Assembly: GCA_937958345.1 (NCBI GenBank)
Contig: CALGNW010000055.1
Coordinates: 1-25,857, forward strand
Source of the DNA: an uncultured Neomegalonema sp.
GTDB taxonomy: Bacteria; Pseudomonadota; Alphaproteobacteria; Rhodobacterales; Rhodobacteraceae
Length of the DNA stretch: 25,857 nt
Direction of reading: 5' to 3'
Shown here: positions 22,112 through 25,857 of the stretch, piece after piece
Position numbering within the stretch: the first letter of the stretch is position 1
Layout of the letters: every line of letters begins with the position of its first letter
Notes under the pieces: generated by a model
What the model was told of the DNA's origin: nothing
Seen by the model: only the letters and a program-made list of their open reading frames with translations
The model's database searches: none
Translations under genes and position numbers: made by a program

Positions 22112-23212
22112 ATGTCGTTTAATACCTTCGGTCACCTGTTCCGCGTCACAACTTGGGGCGAAAGCCACGGGCCTGCGCTCGGGTGTACGGTCGATGGCTG
22201 TCCGCCGGGCATCCCCGTTGACGAAGCGGGCTTGCAGCACTGGCTCGACCTGCGCAAACCCGGAACCAGCAAGTTCGTCACCCAACGACGCGAGCCGGAC
22301 GAAGTCAAAATCCTCTCCGGTATGTTCGAGGGTGAAACCACGGGCACGCCAATTCAGTTGATGATTGAAAACGCCGATCAGCGGTCAAAAGACTACGGCG
22401 ATATCAAAGACCAGTTCCGTCCCGGCCATGCCGATTATACGTATTTCACCAAATACGGGATCCGCGACTATCGCGGCGGCGGACGCTCCTCGGCACGCGA
22501 GACAGCGGCCCGTGTTGCCGCCGGCGGGATAGCGCGGGCGGCCTTGGCAAAACTTGTCCCCGATATGACGGTGCGCGGGGCGATGGTCCAAATCGGGGAT
22601 CGCAAGATTGATCGCGCGCAATGGGACTGGCATCAGGTTTCGCAGAACCCGTTTTGGTGTCCCGATGCCGCCGCCGCCGCCTCGTGGGAAAGCTTCCTTG
22701 ACGATTTGCGCAAGGATCACGATTCGGTCGGAGCGATCGTCGAAGTGATCGCAGAGGGCGTTCCGGCGGGCCTTGGCGCGCCGATCTACGCCAAACTGGA
22801 CACGGATTTGGCGGCGGCGATGATGTCGATTAACGCCGTTAAGGGTGTCGAAATCGGTGACGGCTTTGCCGCCGCTGAATTACGCGGGTCCCAGAATGCG
22901 GACGAAATCCGTATGGGTAATAACGGTCCGCGCTTCGGCTCGAACCACGCGGGCGGAATTTTGGGCGGAATCTCGTCGGGGCAGGCAGTTGTGGTTCGCT
23001 TTGCGGTGAAACCAACCTCGTCCATTCTCACACCGCGCAAGTCAATCGACCGCTTTGGCAAGGAAGTCGAGATCATTACCAAGGGACGCCACGATCCCTG
23101 CGTCGGCATCCGCGCAGTCCCGGTTGGCGAGGCGATGGCCGCCTGCGTGATCCTTGATCACCTGTTGCTGCATCGCGGGCAGGTCGGCGAAAATCAGGGC
23201 GTGATCGGATAA
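22112..23212 (+). CDS. aroC: Chorismate synthase
   Basis: Last step of the shikimate pathway: converts 5-enolpyruvylshikimate-3-phosphate to chorismate using reduced FMN as catalyst. It is full length at 366 residues. All three signature regions are clear: TTWGESHGPALGCTVDGCPPG near the N-terminus, RGGGRSSARETAARVAAGG in the middle, and FGSNHAGGILGGISSGQ toward the end; DPCVGIRAVPVGEAMAACV closes the fold. The ATG at 22112 has CGGAG about five to six bases upstream. It lies 65 bases after the sugar dehydrogenase gene and is closed by a strong hairpin at 23238-23272. No other aro gene is present. Confidence 0.97.
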   Translation: MSFNTFGHLFRVTTWGESHGPALGCTVDGCPPGIPVDEAGLQHWLDLRKPGTSKFVTQRREPDEVKILSGMFEGETTGTPIQLMIENADQRSKDYGDIKDQFRPGHADYTYFTKYGIRDYRGGGRSSARETAARVAAGGIARAALAKLVPDMTVRGAMVQIGDRKIDRAQWDWHQVSQNPFWCPDAAAAASWESFLDDLRKDHDSVGAIVEVIAEGVPAGLGAPIYAKLDTDLAAAMMSINAVKGVEIGDGFAAAELRGSQNADEIRMGNNGPRFGSNHAGGILGGISSGQAVVVRFAVKPTSSILTPRKSIDRFGKEVEIITKGRHDPCVGIRAVPVGEAMAACVILDHLLLHRGQVGENQGVIG

Positions 23213-23237
23213 GATTTCCGGTCACCATCCCGCAAAG

Positions 23238-23272
23238 AAAAACCCCGCCAAGCGAACCGGCGGGGTTTTTTT
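23238..23272. terminator. Bidirectional terminator between aroC and the repeat-protein gene
   Basis: A nine-base perfect stem (AACCCCGCC with GGCGGGGTT) has a nine-base loop, preceded by an A-run and followed by a T-run of at least five. It can stop transcription in both directions and serves both convergent genes. Confidence 0.92.
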
Positions 23273-23292
23273 ATCATTCAGACTGCGCGCGC

Positions 23293-25836
23293 CTATGAAA
23301 GCCGCTTCGCCTGATCCACCCAACGGTCACGAACAATCCGACCCTTAAAGCGCAGCTTGCTGTCAACCCACGCGATGTCGGTTGCCGAGAACCCGCCAAT
23401 CTGACGGAAATAATAGATACCAAGGCTGTTCAGCAAGTCTTCGAGTTTTGGCCCGACGCCGTTGATCAACCTCAGATCATCTTTTGCGCCCTGCGACGGC
23501 GAGCTGAGCAATTCAGCCGGACGGTTGCTTTCATCCGCAACGAAATTGCCCGACTCAATCAGACGCATCGCTTCAGCTTCATCCCCCGACAATTCGCCGA
23601 GTTCCTGGGTCTCCGACATCGAACCGAGTTCGCGTTCGGCATCGGCCAGCACACCGGCTCGTGCCGCACGGCCACCGCCCGTACCGGACGCTGACATCAG
23701 CTCACGCGCCTGCGGAATCCAGTTATCCCGTTCGACACGCCCCGGAAATCCGAGGGTCTGATCGGCCCATTGCTGATCGCTGTCAGAGAAATCGGCAATC
23801 TGGCTGTAGTAATAGATGCCTTTGTCGTTCAGCTGCTTTTGCAGAACATCGCCAACCCCTTTGATTGCCGTCAGATCATCGGGAGAGCGCCCTTCGATCG
23901 GTTTCGAAAGCAATCCGGCAGGCGCCGCCGCACGCGGCTCGGAACCGGCCGCAGCCGATGCAGCCATAAGACCCTTGGCCTGAGGAATCCAACGGTCCCG
24001 CACAGCGCGACCTTTAAATTCCAGCTCGCGGTCGGCCCATGCCAGATCCGACCCGGTGAAGCCCGCAATCTGATCATAGTAATAAATACCCTGATCGTTC
24101 AGCTTCCCGTTGATCTTCGGACCGATGCCTTTGATGGCCGTCAGGTCATCAGGCGATTGTCCGCTGCGCGGCGCTTCAAGGCGGCTCGTCGGCGGCGCAA
24201 TCTCGGCACCTGATTCCAGCAGGCGCTCGGCCTCGGCTTCTTCGGCGGTCAGGGCACTTGGAACATCGACCAGCGCAACGCCGTCATCCTCGTCCCCGGT
24301 GCCGGAAGCACTGTTACCAACGCTGCCACCTGCCGTGCCACTGCCCGACTGACCGGCCAGCATCTTGGCCTGAGGGATCCAACGGTCGCTGACGACGCGG
24401 CCCTCAAGGTTCATTTCCTGATCGGCCCACGCCAGATCCGATCCGGTAAATCCGGCGATCTGATCGTAGTAATAGATGCCGTTCCGGTTCAGACGGCCTT
24501 GCGTCGGCTTGCCGATGCCTCTGATTTTGGTCAGATCATCAGGCTCCGAACCGGGAGTCGGCGCGCTCAAAAAGCTTGCCGGCTTCGAGGCGACCGAACC
24601 CGATGAAAGCAGGCGCTCGGCTTCGGCTTCTTCTGCACTCAAGGACCCGAAATCTTCGTCAGCTGCCGGAGAACCCGAAGCTGACTTTCGCGAATCGGCT
24701 TTCCGAGCGTCGGCAGACGCCTTCGCAGCGGCCTCTTCCGCTTGCTGCTTGGACCACAATTCCTGACGAAGACGACGACCTTCTTCGCGCGATGCACCCA
24801 GTTTCGCATCGACCGATTTTTCGCCGCGATCCGAACCGTCGCTGTCACCGCTGAGTCCAAGGCGTTTGCGCAATCCGCGAACTTCGGCGCGCGAGGCTTC
24901 CAGCTCGGGGCTGCTCATCTCGCTGCCCGAACTGCTCCGCGCGCCCGAGACGGCAGCACCGGCCAAGGCCGCTCCGCCGATACCGGCGGCGGCAGTTGCC
25001 CCGCCGGAAGCCGATGACGTCGAGCGATCCGTGCCTGCCTGTGCCGACGCATCACCTGCACCGGAAGACATGCCGCCGGACGCACCCGCCGAACCGGACG
25101 CGCTGCTTGGACTTGAAGCCGAAGCCCCGCCGCCGCTCGTGCGTGCGCCATCATTATCCGCACTTCCGGCAGAGCCGGTTTTGACGGCATCCGACGTATC
25201 AGCCGCGAACGAAGCGCGCGTATCACTGCCCGAAGCCGAACCCGCCGGGCTGCCGCTTGGCGAAGACGACGGGGTTTGAGGCTGTGCCCCGCCGGAGGCA
25301 GATGCCGCCGCCGAACCTGATCCGGTTTGGCCGCCGGCGTATCCGCGACCGTCAGCCGAGCCACCGGTATCGCGCGCCGTTCCACCCGCATTTCCGGCAG
25401 AGCCGGTTTTGACTGCATCCGACGTATCAGCCGCGAACGAAGAGCGTGTATCACCGCCCGAAGCCGAACCCGCCGGGCTGCCACTTGGCGAAGACGTCGG
25501 GGTTTGAGCCTGTGCCCCGCCGGAGGCAGACGCTGCCGCCGCACCCGAAACGGTATCGCGCACCGCTGCGCCGCCCGTTGTCAGCGGCTTGCTCTCATTT
25601 GTTACTGCCGAAACGGAAGCGGTAGTCCCAGACGCGCCTCCGCTCTGACCCGCGTTTTTCGAAACATCCGCAGCACTCTTGGCCGTGCCGCGCGCCGCAC
25701 CATCAGCGCCGGCAGTCCCGGCAAAATTCGAACGCGTCGTGTCGGTTGTGCCGGAAAGCGTGTCACCGTCCGTGCCGCGCGCGGCTTTGCCGGGTTCAAC
25801 GATATCACCCGGATCTTCGGACTTATTCGCCTCCAT
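23293..25836 (-). CDS. Large Ser/Gly/Ala-rich protein with four helix-hairpin-helix-like repeats
   Basis: An 847-residue reading frame. Residues 1-300 are low complexity (Ser, Gly, Ala, Thr) and contain a near-duplicate of about 50 residues (100-150 and 176-226). Residues 280-299 are Ala/Gly-rich and mildly hydrophobic, and 309-380 are charged and coiled-coil-like. The C-terminal half has four copies of a 62-residue unit at about 433, 563, 653 and 786, each DDLxxIxGxG..LNxxGIYYYxQI..W.D..L.F.GR...D.W..QAK. This resembles the domain fused to NuoE and annotated as a flap-endonuclease-1-like helix-hairpin-helix in Rhodobacterales. There is no signal peptide and no nuclease catalytic motif. The function is unknown; DNA binding is possible by fold only. 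The frame stays open upstream of the ATG at 25836 to the window edge and the ribosome site is poor, so the true start may lie outside. Confidence 0.8.
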   Translation of the reverse strand: MEANKSEDPGDIVEPGKAARGTDGDTLSGTTDTTRSNFAGTAGADGAARGTAKSAADVSKNAGQSGGASGTTASVSAVTNESKPLTTGGAAVRDTVSGAAAASASGGAQAQTPTSSPSGSPAGSASGGDTRSSFAADTSDAVKTGSAGNAGGTARDTGGSADGRGYAGGQTGSGSAAASASGGAQPQTPSSSPSGSPAGSASGSDTRASFAADTSDAVKTGSAGSADNDGARTSGGGASASSPSSASGSAGASGGMSSGAGDASAQAGTDRSTSSASGGATAAAGIGGAALAGAAVSGARSSSGSEMSSPELEASRAEVRGLRKRLGLSGDSDGSDRGEKSVDAKLGASREEGRRLRQELWSKQQAEEAAAKASADARKADSRKSASGSPAADEDFGSLSAEEAEAERLLSSGSVASKPASFLSAPTPGSEPDDLTKIRGIGKPTQGRLNRNGIYYYDQIAGFTGSDLAWADQEMNLEGRVVSDRWIPQAKMLAGQSGSGTAGGSVGNSASGTGDEDDGVALVDVPSALTAEEAEAERLLESGAEIAPPTSRLEAPRSGQSPDDLTAIKGIGPKINGKLNDQGIYYYDQIAGFTGSDLAWADRELEFKGRAVRDRWIPQAKGLMAASAAAGSEPRAAAPAGLLSKPIEGRSPDDLTAIKGVGDVLQKQLNDKGIYYYSQIADFSDSDQQWADQTLGFPGRVERDNWIPQARELMSASGTGGGRAARAGVLADAERELGSMSETQELGELSGDEAEAMRLIESGNFVADESNRPAELLSSPSQGAKDDLRLINGVGPKLEDLLNSLGIYYFRQIGGFSATDIAWVDSKLRFKGRIVRDRWVDQAKRLS
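25164..25541 (-). repeat. Two near-identical copies of about 150 bases within the repeat-protein gene
   Basis: Copies lie at about 25164-25313 and 25392-25541 with a period of 228 bases (76 codons). By eye they differ at about nine or ten positions. Both encode ASASGGAQ, then SSPSGSPAGSASG, then SFAADTSDAVKTGSAG. The high base identity suggests recent duplication or gene conversion. Confidence 0.88.
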
Positions 25837-25857
25837 CCGCTCTGAAATGCTGGAGCG

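Noticed and set aside
23293..24600. Regularly spaced repeats that might suggest a CRISPR array
   Set aside because: The repeats are about 190-390 bases apart, diverge at third codon positions and encode a conserved protein domain; there are no short identical repeats with unique spacers.
25166..25410. Hairpins CCGGC-AGA-GCCGG followed by TTTT on the plus strand, in both copies of the internal repeat
   Set aside because: They look like terminators but lie antisense within a coding region, have short five-base stems, and follow from the repeated codons; no antisense transcript is evident.
24915..25544. 209-codon Arg-rich frame inside the repeat-protein gene on the same strand
   Set aside because: It arises from the GC-rich repeated Ser/Gly/Ala codons read in another frame; it contains the same 76-codon duplication and has no independent signals.

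Overview
The window looks like chromosomal DNA of an alphaproteobacterium, most likely Rhodobacterales (Roseobacter-like). This is inferred from gene content and protein style. It has a phasin, an alphaproteobacterial UbiK/YbjN/ProC run, an NDUFAF5-like methyltransferase divergent from ComF and GrxC, and a helix-hairpin-helix domain of the kind fused to NuoE in this group. I see no rRNA or tRNA gene, transposase, integrase, phage gene, CRISPR array or obvious island. Most genes are core housekeeping genes.

Layout. 1-462: 3' end of a rhomboid protease gene, convergent with a minus-strand block (475-6496) of a PBP-activator-like lipoprotein, glnD and murJ, packed head to tail with overlapping or abutting ends. 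6497-6617 is a divergent promoter region leading to rsmI-yraN (plus). 7884-8285 is a small unknown gene (minus). 8373-9329 is a Gfo/Idh/MocA oxidoreductase, convergent with a TerB-like gene; a nested palindromic element lies across their two stop codons. 9885-11892 (minus) holds a SixA-type phosphatase, an eight-cysteine ferredoxin-like protein and a fatty-acid-hydroxylase/sterol-desaturase-family protein.

11893-12432 is the only gap longer than 300 bases. It is followed by a glycine-zipper lipoprotein gene, a PhnA-domain gene (minus), then ubiK, a YbjN-domain gene, proC, a phasin gene and csaA (plus). 16741-18869 (minus) holds hemH and an NDUFAF5-like methyltransferase. From 18913 the plus strand carries comF, grxC, a nitrilase-family amidohydrolase, a periplasmic PQQ-type sugar dehydrogenase and aroC. 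The window ends in a large minus-strand gene for a Ser/Gly/Ala-rich protein with four helix-hairpin-helix-like repeats.

Functional themes are envelope building (MurJ, PBP activator, lipoproteins), nitrogen signalling (GlnD), translation (RsmI, CsaA), redox and haem (HemH, Grx, ferredoxin), amino acid and aromatic synthesis (ProC, AroC) and polyester granules (phasin). I found no clear new multi-gene system. The most unusual items are the four-repeat protein at the right edge, the nested palindrome at 9326-9389, the duplicated N-terminus of comF and the inverted repeat around the phasin promoter. Coordinates and motifs were read by eye; no searches were run.
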